Part shown: positions 41,525-51,127 of the stretch, piece by piece
Layout of the letters: each line of letters opens with the position of its first letter
How positions within the stretch are numbered: the first letter of the stretch is position 1
Source: JANXMY01 sp965246745
GTDB taxonomy: Bacteria > Armatimonadota > Armatimonadia > Armatimonadales > Capsulimonadaceae
Assembly: GCA_965246745.1 (NCBI GenBank)
Contig: OZ251980.1
Coordinates: 2,418,001-2,482,000 of the forward strand
Length of the DNA: 64,000 nucleotides
Direction: 5' to 3'
Made by a program: the position numbers and the translations under genes
The notes under the pieces: generated by a model
Seen by the model: only the letters and a program-made list of their open reading frames with translations
What the model was told of the DNA's origin: nothing
Databases searched by the model: none

Positions 41525-42669
41525 ACGTCGCTTTGTTTGCGAGTGCGTTTCATCCCCATGTCGGCGGGGTGGAGGAGCTGGTGCGGCAGATGGCCCATGC
41601 GTACCGGGCGCGGGGCATGGGCGCGATTGTGGTCACCAATCAGTGGCCGCCGGAGCTGCCGGCGGCGGAAGACTTTGAGGGCATTCCCGTGTACCGCCTG
41701 CCGATGCGTGCGCCTGAAGGGCCGCTGCGCGTGCAGGCGAAATACTATGCCACCCACGGCAAAATCAAGCGCGATCTGCTTGCGATTCTCACCCGGCACG
41801 AAATCGCGCTGCTGCATGTGCAGTGCGTCAGCGTCAACGGCTATTACGCCCAGATCGCCCGCGACGCGCTCCGCCTGCCGCTGATTGTCACGGCGCAGGG
41901 CGAGCGCACGATGGACGCCGGGCGGATTTACGAAAAGTCGCCGCTGATCAACCGAACCCTGCGGGCGCTGCTGGCCGACGCCGCGCATGTCACGGCGTGT
42001 TCGGCGGACACGCTGGCCGACCTGGAAGGGTTCTATGGACAGCCGCTCGGCGCTAAGGCCGGCGTCGTTTACAACGGCATCCGGCTGGCCGATTTTGCCG
42101 ACCCGCAGCCGTTTCTGCACCCGCGCCCGTACCTGCTCGGCATCGGACGCCATGTGCCGCAGAAAGGCTTCGACGTGCTCCTTCGCGCCTTTGCCGCCGC
42201 AAATCTGCCGGACCATGATTTGATCCTCGCCGGCGACGGCCCCGAGCGGCCCGCGCTGGAAGCGCTGGCGTCCGACCTCGGCCTCGCGGGCCGCGTGACG
42301 TTCACCGGCCGCGCGGACCGTCCGCTGGCCGTGTCGCTGTTTCACGGCTGCGACTTTTTCGTCCTGCCCTCCCGAATGGAGCCGCAGGGCATCGTCAACC
42401 TCGAAGCCATGGCCGCCGGTAAAGCCGTCGTGGCGTCGAAGGTCGGCGGCGTCCCCGAGATCGTCTTAAGCGACGAAACCGGCCTGCTCGTCCCCGGCGA
42501 TGACGCGCCCGCCCTGGCCGCCGCCTTGACCCGCCTCGCCGCCGACCCCGCCCTGCGGCAAAAACTCGGTGACGCCGGCCACGCCCGCGCCCAAAAGTTC
42601 GACTGGTCCGCCATCGCCGACCAGTATTTGGCGATTTACAAGGCTGCTGGAAAGCCCTCGTCTAGATAA
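41521..42669 (+). CDS. GT4-family glycosyltransferase
   Basis: The protein has 382 residues. HPHVGGVEELVRQMAHAYRA in the acceptor domain, LLGIGRHVPQKGFDVLLRAF in the donor domain, and PSRMEPQGIVNLEAMAAGKA with the E-x7-E pair. This is the PelF/WcaC-like pattern of exopolysaccharide hexosyltransferases; the donor is unknown. Confidence 0.93.
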   Translation: MNVALFASAFHPHVGGVEELVRQMAHAYRARGMGAIVVTNQWPPELPAAEDFEGIPVYRLPMRAPEGPLRVQAKYYATHGKIKRDLLAILTRHEIALLHVQCVSVNGYYAQIARDALRLPLIVTAQGERTMDAGRIYEKSPLINRTLRALLADAAHVTACSADTLADLEGFYGQPLGAKAGVVYNGIRLADFADPQPFLHPRPYLLGIGRHVPQKGFDVLLRAFAAANLPDHDLILAGDGPERPALEALASDLGLAGRVTFTGRADRPLAVSLFHGCDFFVLPSRMEPQGIVNLEAMAAGKAVVASKVGGVPEIVLSDETGLLVPGDDAPALAAALTRLAADPALRQKLGDAGHARAQKFDWSAIADQYLAIYKAAGKPSSR

Positions 42670-42674
42670 AAACT

Positions 42675-43898
42675 ATGTCTCAAAACATACTGCCTACTAT
42701 TGACACTGAGACGCATGTCCACGGCAGGACAAAAAATCGTCTTGACTACATAGACGCCCTGCGCGGCACGGCGGCACTGTGGGTGTTTCTTACGCACGTC
42801 CACGCCTACTGGCTAGGCGAAGTTCGTCCGCATGGCTGGAATTTGACGACATTTTTGACGCGCATCGCGGGATATGGAGTCGCTGGGGTTGATTTGTTTA
42901 TTGTGCTGTCGGGCTTCTGTCTTTTCTATCCCCTGGTCAAAAACGCGCACAAGCCCTCTCTCGGCTTTCAAGCGCGGACGTTCTACGAACGCCGGGCATT
43001 CCGCATCCTGCCGGCCTACTATGTTGCGCTGACCCTAGCCGCCCTGCTGATTTTGTCTCCGAGGCTCCAGCCCTTGATGGTCGCTCGGCCAATCCACCTT
43101 ACAGATTATCTGGCTTATCTTTTCCTAGTGCAGACTTTTTTCGCGTCAACCATCGGCAGCATCAACGGCTCATTCTGGACAATTGCTTTAGAAGCACATC
43201 TCTACGTTGTCTTTCCTGTTCTACTCTGGGTCTATCAAAAAAAGGGAACAAAAGGCATTCTCTCTGTGGGTCTGCTGACTTCCTGCCTGTGGAGCGTATT
43301 CAGCATTTGGCACAAGAAACATTCACCCGGCTCTTCATTGGAAATCGTTTTCGGTCATCAGTTTCCTGGGCGATGGATCGAGTTCATCTTGGGAATGACA
43401 GCGGCTTCACTCGTTCATCAGCCTAAAACGAACCAAAATCGCTGGGCGATTGTCGTTCTTCTGGTTGCTGTGCCCGTCTGCATTCTATCTTTGCCCCTGC
43501 GGCTGTCTGATACAGTCGGTCCGCTAGCCTGGGGCGCAGGATTTGCTGCAATCATTGTTTTGCTCGCTCGTGTGCCTCATACGAATTTTTCTATGGGCAA
43601 GCCGTTATCGATTCTTGTTCAGCTTGGCACAATTTCTTACAGCTTCTATTTGATCCATCAGCCGGTGCTTTTACTGTCTGCACCGTTTGTTCATCAACTG
43701 CATCTTTCGATTGTGTCTACCTTTCTCTTTGGGCTGTTGATCGGTGCTCCGTTCACCGCCGCGCTGGCCTATGGGTTCTTTGTCTGCTTCGAGCGGCCAT
43801 TCCTACGGTCTGCGGCAGGAACATTTCCAGTCCATGCTCTTAAACCCTGGCTGCTGGCAGGACTTGCGAAAGCTTTGCCGACACGCCATGCAAAATAG
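42675..43898 (+). CDS. Acyltransferase-3 family membrane O-acyltransferase
   Basis: The protein has 407 residues with about ten transmembrane helices. LDYIDALRGTAALWVFLTHV near residue 24 contains the catalytic His, and RRAFRILPAYYVAL carries the conserved R/RxxR pair; SGFCLFYPL follows the usual pattern. Such enzymes add acetyl or other acyl groups to surface sugars. Codon use is less GC-rich than its neighbours, so it may be a later addition. Its end overlaps the next gene by 11 nt. Confidence 0.93.
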   Translation: MSQNILPTIDTETHVHGRTKNRLDYIDALRGTAALWVFLTHVHAYWLGEVRPHGWNLTTFLTRIAGYGVAGVDLFIVLSGFCLFYPLVKNAHKPSLGFQARTFYERRAFRILPAYYVALTLAALLILSPRLQPLMVARPIHLTDYLAYLFLVQTFFASTIGSINGSFWTIALEAHLYVVFPVLLWVYQKKGTKGILSVGLLTSCLWSVFSIWHKKHSPGSSLEIVFGHQFPGRWIEFILGMTAASLVHQPKTNQNRWAIVVLLVAVPVCILSLPLRLSDTVGPLAWGAGFAAIIVLLARVPHTNFSMGKPLSILVQLGTISYSFYLIHQPVLLLSAPFVHQLHLSIVSTFLFGLLIGAPFTAALAYGFFVCFERPFLRSAAGTFPVHALKPWLLAGLAKALPTRHAK

Positions 43899-45060
43899 CT
43901 TTCCCGACATCATTTTTGTTTCCCTGGAAGACTGGGACGACGTTTGGCGGCGCAATCAATTTCTGTGCGCGGGGATGGCCCGGCGGTATCCGAGCGCCAA
44001 AATACTGTTTGTCGGGCTGCCGCGCAATGTGTCCCACCGCCTGCGGCGCGGGGATTTGAGTGTCCTGCGGGCGGCGGCGACGGAAACGGTGCCGGAGTAT
44101 CCGAATATCTCGGTGCTGCACCCGCTGAAGCTGCTGCCGAACACGCTGGCGGTGGGCCGTCGGCTGAATGACTGGGTAGCCCGGCGGCAGATCAAAGGCG
44201 CGGCGGCGAAGCTGGGGCTGACGCGCCCGCTGCTGTGGCTGAACCCGCATTCGGCGGTGCATCTAGCGGGGCGTTTGGGCGAGAGCGCAGTGGTTTATGA
44301 TATTACCGACGATTGGATTAGCCCTACACAAAGCGAGGCAATGCGGCAGCGGGTGACGGCGCAGGACGCCGCGCTGTGCCGCCGGGCCGATGCGGTTATC
44401 GTCTGCTCGCCGAAGCTGTATGCGATGAAGCGGGCGCTGACCAAAAACTTGTTTGAAGTCGCGAACGGCGTGGATACCGAGCATTACCGGCGGGTCCTGT
44501 CGGCTGACCCGCCGATTGAGGCGGCGCGGTCCTGGCGGCATCCTGTCTTTGGCTACACCGGCACGGTTCACCCCGAGCGGGTGGACGTGGATTTGGTGGC
44601 TGCCCTGGCGCAAAGCGTTCCCGAAGGAACCGTCGCGCTGGTCGGGCCGGACCTGCTGCCTGCCGCCGACCGGGACCGGCTCGACGCCCTCGGGAATGTC
44701 GTGCGGACCGGGCCGGTGCCGTACAAAAACCTGCCGGACTACATGCGGGCGTTTGACGTGTGCATCACGCCGCACTGCCTGAGCGAGTTCACTGAAAGCC
44801 TGAACCCGATCAAGCTGTGGGAGTACCTCGCTGCCGGCAAGCCGGTTGTCGCCACCCCTGTCGCCGGGTTCCGCGACTTTCCGCAGCATGTCCGGCTGGC
44901 ATCGGACCCGGAGCAGTTTATCGCCGCCTGCCGCGCGGCCCTAACCGAGCCGCCGGAACAAGCGCAGGCGCGGCAGGCCGAAGCCGAGAAGCATACCTGG
45001 GACGCCCGCGTGGACGCCGTTGTTTCTGTTCTCAGCAGGCTGGAGGACGCCGCGCCGTGA
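43888..45060 (+). CDS. Glycosyltransferase (GT-B fold, teichuronic/GT1-like)
   Basis: The protein has 390 residues from the ATG at 43888. FVSLEDWDDVWRRNQFLCAG, VVYDITDDWISPTQSEAMRQ, VFGYTGTVHPERVDVDLVAAL and ESLNPIKLWEYLAAGKPVVA match a group of transferases that transfer hexoses in capsule and teichuronic acid synthesis. The downstream gene starts with a GTG that overlaps its TGA. Confidence 0.88.
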   Translation: MQNSFPDIIFVSLEDWDDVWRRNQFLCAGMARRYPSAKILFVGLPRNVSHRLRRGDLSVLRAAATETVPEYPNISVLHPLKLLPNTLAVGRRLNDWVARRQIKGAAAKLGLTRPLLWLNPHSAVHLAGRLGESAVVYDITDDWISPTQSEAMRQRVTAQDAALCRRADAVIVCSPKLYAMKRALTKNLFEVANGVDTEHYRRVLSADPPIEAARSWRHPVFGYTGTVHPERVDVDLVAALAQSVPEGTVALVGPDLLPAADRDRLDALGNVVRTGPVPYKNLPDYMRAFDVCITPHCLSEFTESLNPIKLWEYLAAGKPVVATPVAGFRDFPQHVRLASDPEQFIAACRAALTEPPEQAQARQAEAEKHTWDARVDAVVSVLSRLEDAAP

Positions 45061-45617
45061 CCGAAACACTGCCGCTGATGCACCGGCTCGGCCCGGCGCT
45101 GGCCCGCCGCCTGCGATTGATCTGGATCAAGCGGCGCTTTTCCCGCGCGTCGTTCGGGTCCGGCTGCGACATCCGGCGCGGGTTTCACCTCATGCTCGGC
45201 CCGCGCGGGCGCTTGAGTGTCGGTCCGTCGTGCGTTTTAGACCGCGATTTGACCATTGAATGCCGGGGAACGCTTGAAATCGGCGCACGCACAATTTTCG
45301 GGCACCACTGCACACTGGCCGCCGTAGACTCGCTGACAATCGGCGCGGACTGCTTGATCGCCGAAATGGTCGCGATCCGGGACCACGATCACCGCTTCGA
45401 CGGCCCGCTGTCCGTGCCGGTCCGCGAGCAGGGCGCGGTCAGTGCGCCGGTGACTATTGGAAACAATGTCTGGCTGGCCGGCAAAGTCACCGTGCTCAAA
45501 GGCGTCACCATCGGCGACAATGCCGTGGTCGGCGCAAACGCTGTCGTGACGAAAGACATTCCCGCGAACGCTGTCGCGGTCGGCATTCCCGCCCGTGTTC
45601 TCCGCTACCGGACCTAA
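45057..45617 (+). CDS. Left-handed beta-helix acyltransferase (maltose/galactoside O-acetyltransferase-like)
   Basis: The protein has 186 residues from a GTG at 45057 (GTGA overlap). Hexapeptide repeats (IGARTIFGHHCTLAA, VTIGNNVWLAGKV, VTIGDNAVVGANAVV) build the beta-helix, with an RDHDHRFDG insertion loop. The C-terminal AVAVGIPARVLRY is typical of sugar O-acetyltransferases. It would modify the repeat unit. Confidence 0.9.
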   Translation: MTETLPLMHRLGPALARRLRLIWIKRRFSRASFGSGCDIRRGFHLMLGPRGRLSVGPSCVLDRDLTIECRGTLEIGARTIFGHHCTLAAVDSLTIGADCLIAEMVAIRDHDHRFDGPLSVPVREQGAVSAPVTIGNNVWLAGKVTVLKGVTIGDNAVVGANAVVTKDIPANAVAVGIPARVLRYRT

Positions 45618-45620
45618 TCT

Positions 45621-46160
45621 ATGCCGTCTTTAACAGCAATTATGCAGGAGGATATTCGCGGCATGGTCGTAAACCGGGGCGGCGGGCGCGTCGGCTATGC
45701 GGCGTCGGTAGTGCTGAAGCTGCTGCTGTTTCCGCGCCTTCAGGCGGTTCTGCTGTTTCGCCTGGCGCACTGGCTGTACCGAAGGCGGCTGACGCCGCTT
45801 GCTTACTGGCTGCAAGCAGTCGTGCTCCGAAGCTCGGGCGCGGAGATACACCCGGCGGCGCAGATTGGGCCGGGCTTCTGCCTGGTCCACAGCAGCGGGG
45901 TTGTGATCGGCGACCGGGCGCGGATCGGGGCGCATTTTATCTGTTTTCACGGGGTCACGGTCGGCGACTCGGGCAAGGGCGACGGGCAGCCGGTTTTAGG
46001 AGACTGGGTCACGGCGTCGGCGGGCGCAAAGATACTGGGCGGGATCACGGTGGGGGACCGTGCGGTTATCGGCGCAAACTCGGTGGTCCTGTCCGATATT
46101 CCCGCCAGCGCCGTCGCGGTCGGCAGCCCCGCCCGCGTCGCTCGGCTGCGCGAGGCATAG
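45621..46160 (+). CDS. Serine O-acetyltransferase-like hexapeptide acyltransferase
   Basis: The protein has 179 residues. IMQEDIRGMVV, a helical N-terminal part with hydrophobic segments (YAASVVLKLLLFPRLQAVLL), and a beta-helix (AEIHPAAQIGPGFCLVHSSG, DWVTASAGAKILGGITVGD) match CysE-related putative colanic acid acetyltransferases. The operon context points to polysaccharide acetylation rather than cysteine synthesis. Confidence 0.88.
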   Translation: MPSLTAIMQEDIRGMVVNRGGGRVGYAASVVLKLLLFPRLQAVLLFRLAHWLYRRRLTPLAYWLQAVVLRSSGAEIHPAAQIGPGFCLVHSSGVVIGDRARIGAHFICFHGVTVGDSGKGDGQPVLGDWVTASAGAKILGGITVGDRAVIGANSVVLSDIPASAVAVGSPARVARLREA

Positions 46161-46198
46161 CGCCTCTTGGCATGGATTGTGCAAAGAAGTAGACATCT

Positions 46199-47173
46199 AT
46201 GATTGAGATTTCAATAATTATTGTCAGCTACAACACGCGCGATTACCTGCGCGATTGTTTGGAGTCGCTGCGGGCCGACCCTGCTCTGCCGCCGCATGAG
46301 ATTTTTGTCGTGGACAACGGCAGCCGCGACGGCAGTGTGGCGCTGGTCAAAGCGGAGTTCCCGGATGTGCGTGTCATCGAGACGGGCGAAAATCTCGGCT
46401 TTGCGAAGGCGAACAATCTGGCCCTGAGACAGATGCGGGGACGGACGGCGCTGCTCCTCAACAGCGACACGGTGGCGACGCCGGGCGCTTTGAAGGCTAT
46501 GCTCGGCGTGCTGGACGCGCACCCGTCGGCGGCGGCGATTGGGCCGCGACTCTTAAACCGCGACGGCTCGCTTCAGCCGTCGTGCTACAAGTTCCCGTCG
46601 CCTGCGCGGGCGCTGTGCGATCAGCTTTTTCTCACGACCCTGCTGGCGCACCACCCGCGCCTGGGCGATTACCGGCGCTGGGCGCACGACACGCTGCAAG
46701 CGGTGGACTTTGTGATCGGCGCGGCGCTGCTCGTTCGCGCGGCGGTGATCGCTGAAGTCGGCCTGCTCGACGAGAACTTTTTTATGTACGCCGAGGAGAC
46801 CGACTGGTGCTACCGAATGCACCGGGCCGGGCATCAAGTGCTGTTCACCCCCGACGCCCAAATCACTCATTACGGCGGCGGCTCGGGGAAAACTATGGCC
46901 GACCGGGTCTTTGTCGAGTCAAGCCTCGGGCAGCGGCGCTTTTACCGCAAGCATTACGGCCCCGCCGGGGCGGGAGTGCTGCGGGTCAGCCTCGTGCTTG
47001 GGGCGCTGCTTCGTGTTCCGCTGTTCACCGTCGTCGGACTGGTCAGCGCCGGGCGGCGGGCGAAGTCGTGGGCGATTGTCCGGCTGTGGGTCAACATTCT
47101 GCGCTGGAACCTCGGCCTGTGGAAAGCGCCCGGCCTTGCGCCGGCGGGAACGGGGGCGCTGTCCCATGCGTGA
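46199..47173 (+). CDS. GT2-family glycosyltransferase (rhamnosyltransferase-like)
   Basis: The protein has 324 residues. ISIIIVSYNTRDYLRDCLES, VVDNGSRDGSVAL, LLNSDTVATPGAL and LDENFFMYAEETDWCYRMH are family landmarks. A C-terminal hydrophobic stretch (LRVSLVLGALLRVPLFTVVG) anchors it to the membrane. It overlaps the next gene by 8 nt. Confidence 0.93.
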   Translation: MIEISIIIVSYNTRDYLRDCLESLRADPALPPHEIFVVDNGSRDGSVALVKAEFPDVRVIETGENLGFAKANNLALRQMRGRTALLLNSDTVATPGALKAMLGVLDAHPSAAAIGPRLLNRDGSLQPSCYKFPSPARALCDQLFLTTLLAHHPRLGDYRRWAHDTLQAVDFVIGAALLVRAAVIAEVGLLDENFFMYAEETDWCYRMHRAGHQVLFTPDAQITHYGGGSGKTMADRVFVESSLGQRRFYRKHYGPAGAGVLRVSLVLGALLRVPLFTVVGLVSAGRRAKSWAIVRLWVNILRWNLGLWKAPGLAPAGTGALSHA

Positions 47174-48548
47174 TCCCTCGCTTCGTCCGCCGTCCGCCCC
47201 GCCGCCTGGGCCGCTGAGCGCCGGCTCCGGCTTCGGCGCGGCGGTTCCCGCCCTGCTGCTTTTGGCCTGCGCCGGCTTGTACTTTGTCAGCCCCATGCTG
47301 GCGCTGGCGCTGGCCGGCGGGTCGCTGGTCATGCTGTTTGCGTTCCGGCAGCCGGCTCTCTGGCTTGCCATTGCGTTTGCCGCCGGCATTCTGCCCCAAT
47401 CACTGCTTGGGGACAGCTCCAGCGTCTTTGTTGCATTTTCCGATGTGATGGCCCTGCTGATGATGGTTGTGCTGGTCTTTTATGCCCTCGCCCGCCGTGT
47501 CCACCCGACTCTAGCCGCTCTGAAGCTGCCGCTGTTTGTCTTTCTCAGCGCCGCCGCCCTGTCCGCCGCCTGCAACTGGCGCGGGGCCGACGCCGTGGTG
47601 CAGTACGGGCGCATGATCGAGTTCACGCTGTTTACGACGCTGATTTTTGCGGCGTTTCTCCGCACGACCGCCGAGATGGAGCGCTGCTTTGTGCTGCTGC
47701 TGATCGCCGAGTTCGGCCTCGGCCTTGCCGCGACCCTGGGCTTTGCGGCAGGGGCGCGGAACGGCCTGTATATTTTGGGAATGCACAAAAACGCCATCGG
47801 GCCGTCGCTGGCCTGCGGGGTCGTGGTCGGCCTGGTGTACCTGCGCTCGCCGGATGTCGCCCGGCGCTGGAAGCCGTACATCCTCACGGCGTTTGTGTTT
47901 GCGCTGATCGGGACGATTCTCAGCCTGTCGCGGGGCGCATGGACCGCCGCCGCCGTCGCCTGCCTGCTGGTGCTGGCGCTCCGGCGCGACGTGCGCGGCC
48001 TCGGCATCATGGCCGCGCTGGCCGTGCCGATCTTTGCGGTCTGCTGGAGCCTGCTGCCGAGCGACTCGGCGCAGTACGCGGGCAATCTGTCGCTCGGCGC
48101 ACACACGATGCAGATTCGCCTGGACCATCAGGCGCAGGCGCTTGACCTCTGGCGGGCGCACCCAATTCTCGGCGACGGGGTCGGGCTGGCCAAGCTGATG
48201 AACCCCGAGAACGTTTATATTCAATCCCTCGCTGAAACCGGCGTCGTCGGGCTGGCCGCGTTTTTGTTTCTGCTCGGCTCCATTTATGCGTTTGTTTTTC
48301 GGGTGCATCGCCTGGTGACGGCGCAGGGGCTTTGGAACACCCCCGCCGGGCGCATCCTGCTTTGCTGCGCCGGGGTGTTCACCGTGCCGACCGTCCACGG
48401 CGCGATTGACGTATACTGGCGGCGCGGCGTCGTCTTTCTCGCCTGGGCCGCCGCCGGCCTCGCCGTCGCCCTGTACCTGCATTTGAAGCGCCGCGCTGCC
48501 GCGCCGGCCAAAGAAACTTTGTCCAAAGAACTGCGCCATGCCGCCTGA
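47166..48548 (+). CDS. O-antigen ligase / Wzy-type polymerase membrane protein
   Basis: The protein has 460 residues and about eleven transmembrane helices. I chose MRDPSLRPP at 47166 because it overlaps the previous stop and keeps the first helix clear. The periplasmic loop AHPILGDGVGLAKLMNPENV, then SLAETGVVGLAAFLFLLG is the O-antigen ligase/WzyC signature. It would polymerise repeat units or ligate them to a carrier. No Wzx flippase is present next to it. Confidence 0.9.
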   Translation: MRDPSLRPPSAPPPGPLSAGSGFGAAVPALLLLACAGLYFVSPMLALALAGGSLVMLFAFRQPALWLAIAFAAGILPQSLLGDSSSVFVAFSDVMALLMMVVLVFYALARRVHPTLAALKLPLFVFLSAAALSAACNWRGADAVVQYGRMIEFTLFTTLIFAAFLRTTAEMERCFVLLLIAEFGLGLAATLGFAAGARNGLYILGMHKNAIGPSLACGVVVGLVYLRSPDVARRWKPYILTAFVFALIGTILSLSRGAWTAAAVACLLVLALRRDVRGLGIMAALAVPIFAVCWSLLPSDSAQYAGNLSLGAHTMQIRLDHQAQALDLWRAHPILGDGVGLAKLMNPENVYIQSLAETGVVGLAAFLFLLGSIYAFVFRVHRLVTAQGLWNTPAGRILLCCAGVFTVPTVHGAIDVYWRRGVVFLAWAAAGLAVALYLHLKRRAAAPAKETLSKELRHAA

Positions 48549-49662
48549 AACTCCGCTGCCGACAGTTCTGCTTTCTCTCGACACTGCGAATTATGCCGGC
48601 ACCGAAGCGCATGTCCTCGCGCTGCTGTGCTCGCTGGACCGCACCCGGTACGCCCCGGCGCTGCTGTGCCGCTTCGGCACCATCCTGCACACGCGGGCCG
48701 CCGCCGCCGGCGTCGCGTGTCACCCGGCGGGCGGCCCGGCGTCGCTCGCCGCACTCCTGCGCCGGGGGCGCTTCGCCCTGGTCCATGCCCATGACGGCAG
48801 CGCCAAGCTGGGAGCCGTGCTTGCCGTGCGGCTTGCCGGGATTCCCGCCCAAATCGTCGCCACGCAGCATTTCGTCGCGCCGGCCTACACGCTGCGCCCC
48901 GGTATCAAAGGCAAAATCGCCCGCGCGGTCCATCGCTTCGTCAACCGCCGGATCGCCGCGCAGATCGCCGTCTCGCAGGCGGTCGCCGACGCGGCCCTGA
49001 CGCGCGGCGAAGTCACCGAAGCGCAGACAGTGATCATTCCGAACGGCATTCTAATCCCGGAGCCGATCGCCGCCGAAACCGCCGCCGCCCGACGCGCCGA
49101 GCTGCGTCTGCCCCCGAAAACTCCGCTGATCGCCGCCGCCGCCCGCCTTGCGCCGGAAAAAGGGATCACCTACCTGCTGCAAGCGCTGGCCGCCCTGCCG
49201 CCCGCCCTCACGCCGCCGCATTTGGCTCTTCTCGGCGAAGGCGATCTGCGCGAAACACTCCAAGCCGAAGCCGTGCGGCTTGGCGTGTCAAATCGTGTCC
49301 ATTTCCTCGGGTTTCGGACCGAAGTGCTGGAATGGGTCGGAGCCGCCGACCTATTTGTCCTGCCGAGCCTCGCCGAGCCGTTCGGCATCGCCCTGGTCGA
49401 AGCCATGGCGCTCGGCAAGCCTGCCGTCGCCGTCCGCGCCGGCGGCCCTTGCGAGATTGTAAGTGACGGCGTGACCGGACTGTTGGTGCCGCCCGCCGAC
49501 CCCGCTGCCCTGGCCGCCGCCATTCAAAGCCTGTTGGAACGGCCGGCGGACGCGGCGGCGATGGGCGAAGCCGGACAAGTGCGGGCGAACGCCCTGTATT
49601 CGGCGGCGGCAATGGCCCGGCGCACCGAAGACGTTTACACACGCTGCTTGAGCGGCAGATAA
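48538..49662 (+). CDS. GT4-family glycosyltransferase
   Basis: The protein has 374 residues. TANYAGTEAHVLALLCSLDR, ATQHFVAPAYTLRPGIKGKI, IAAAARLAPEKGITYLLQAL and PSLAEPFGIALVEAMALGKP follow the GT4 layout with the E-x7-E pair. It overlaps the ligase gene by 11 nt and belongs to the GC-rich part of the operon. Confidence 0.93.
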   Translation: MPPETPLPTVLLSLDTANYAGTEAHVLALLCSLDRTRYAPALLCRFGTILHTRAAAAGVACHPAGGPASLAALLRRGRFALVHAHDGSAKLGAVLAVRLAGIPAQIVATQHFVAPAYTLRPGIKGKIARAVHRFVNRRIAAQIAVSQAVADAALTRGEVTEAQTVIIPNGILIPEPIAAETAAARRAELRLPPKTPLIAAAARLAPEKGITYLLQALAALPPALTPPHLALLGEGDLRETLQAEAVRLGVSNRVHFLGFRTEVLEWVGAADLFVLPSLAEPFGIALVEAMALGKPAVAVRAGGPCEIVSDGVTGLLVPPADPAALAAAIQSLLERPADAAAMGEAGQVRANALYSAAAMARRTEDVYTRCLSGR

Positions 49663-49673
49663 GGAACGGGCCA

Positions 49674-50828
49674 ATGAAAGTTCTTTTGGTTTCCCATACC
49701 TGCATTTCGCGCACGGCCGGGCAGCCGAAGGCGCACTGCCTGGCAGCGTTTTCCGATGTAACACTGACTGTGCTCGTGCCCGACCGGATGAAAACTTACG
49801 GGCAGTGGCAGGATGCCGAGCCGCCCGGCACCCCGGCGGGGTTTCGCTTTGCGGTCGGCAAAACTCGCTGGCGCTCGGTGCGCGGCTTGTGGTACTTGCA
49901 GCACTACGCGGACACGCTGCCCGGCCTGCTCCGGGAACAGCCCGATATCATAGACATCTGGGAAGAACCCTGGAGTCTCGCCTGCGCCCAGACGATTTTC
50001 CTCGCCAAGCGCCTGTGCCCGCAGGCCAAAATCATTGTCGAGACCGAGCAGAACATCTTCAAGACACTGCCGCCGCCGTTTCGGCAGTTCCAAGACTACA
50101 GCCTCAAACACGCCGATTTTGTCGTCGCCCGCAGCGCCGAAGCCGAAGCGGTCACGCGGCAAAAAGGCTACGCCGGCCCGGCCGCCGTGGTGCCGAACGC
50201 CGTGGACTGCACGCTCTTTCAGCCTCGGCCCGCCGCTGAAAACGCCGCCCGGCGGGCCGAACTCGGCTGGGGCGGCCCCGAGGAGTTCGTCTTCGGCTAT
50301 GTCGGGCGGCTGGTGCCCGAAAAAGGGCTGGCCGACGCGGTTCAGGCGCTGGCGCTTTTGCCCGGCTCGGCGCGGCTTGCGGTCATCGGCGACGGTCCGT
50401 TTCAGCCTGCGCTGGAAGAACTTGCCCGCACCCTCAGTCTTGAGGACCGGGTTCATTTCATCGGCGCGGTTCCGCTCACCGACCTGCCGGGCCTAATGAA
50501 CGCGCTGGACTGCCTGGCACTGCCGTCGCGCACCACTGCGACCTGGAAAGAGCAGTTCGGGCGGGTGCTGATCGAAGCCGGGGCCTGCGCCCTCCCGGTG
50601 GTCGGCTCCGACTCCGGCGCGATTCCCGAAGTGATCGGCGACGCCGATCTGGTGTTTCCTGAAGGCGACCCGGCCGCCTTCGCCGCCTGCCTCCAAACGC
50701 TGATGGACGACCCCGCCCGGCGGGCTGCTTATGGCCGTGCCGGCGCGGACCGCGCCCGCACCCTTTATAGCTGGCCTCAAGTTTCCGCCCAAATGCACGC
50801 CCTTTACCAAACCCTCTTCCCGAAATGA
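49674..50828 (+). CDS. GT4-family glycosyltransferase, last gene of the operon
   Basis: The protein has 384 residues. ISRTAGQPKAHCLAAFSDVT, VETEQNIFKTLPPPFRQFQ, FGYVGRLVPEKGLADAVQAL and WKEQFGRVLIEAGACALPVV match GT4 transferases. A 15-bp tandem repeat and a minus-strand terminator follow, so the operon ends here. Confidence 0.93.
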   Translation: MKVLLVSHTCISRTAGQPKAHCLAAFSDVTLTVLVPDRMKTYGQWQDAEPPGTPAGFRFAVGKTRWRSVRGLWYLQHYADTLPGLLREQPDIIDIWEEPWSLACAQTIFLAKRLCPQAKIIVETEQNIFKTLPPPFRQFQDYSLKHADFVVARSAEAEAVTRQKGYAGPAAVVPNAVDCTLFQPRPAAENAARRAELGWGGPEEFVFGYVGRLVPEKGLADAVQALALLPGSARLAVIGDGPFQPALEELARTLSLEDRVHFIGAVPLTDLPGLMNALDCLALPSRTTATWKEQFGRVLIEAGACALPVVGSDSGAIPEVIGDADLVFPEGDPAAFAACLQTLMDDPARRAAYGRAGADRARTLYSWPQVSAQMHALYQTLFPK

Positions 50829-50910
50829 AAGCCCAGGACTGCTCAGACTCGCAGCCGGGCCAATCCGCAGGGGTCCGGCCGGGGCTTGACCCGGCTGAGG
50901 CCGGCTTGCA

Positions 50911-51060
50911 GAAGTCGGCATAAAAGAAGTCGGCATAAAAGAAGTCGGCATAAAAGAAGTCGGCATAAAAGAAGTCGGCATAAAAGAAGTCGGCATAAAA
51001 GAAGTCGGCACAAAAGAAGTCGGCACAAAAGAAGTCGGCACAAAAGAAGTCGGCACAAAA
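50911..51060. repeat. Tandem repeat of a 15-bp unit, ten copies
   Basis: Six copies of GAAGTCGGCATAAAA (50911-51000) are followed by four of GAAGTCGGCACAAAA (51001-51060) with no other change. In frame it would code for a five-residue repeat, but no ribosome site or gene context supports translation. The block of T copies followed by a block of C copies suggests recent expansion by slippage. Confidence 0.97.
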
Positions 51061-51096
51061 ATGAACCCGGCTGCTGATAACAGCAGCCGGGTTCAT
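51061..51096 (-). terminator. Intrinsic terminator of the former tRNA-His gene (minus strand)
   Basis: ATGAACCCGGCTGCTG, ATAA, then CAGCAGCCGGGTTCAT: a 16-bp perfect stem, followed on the minus strand by TTTTGTG. It lies 31 nt after the tRNA fragment. Confidence 0.8.
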
Positions 51097-51127
51097 CCGG
51101 TGACCGAAAAAACAAAAACAAACAAAG

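Noticed and set aside
50911..51060. Possible CRISPR array
   Set aside because: The 15-bp units are contiguous without spacers, so this is a simple tandem repeat.
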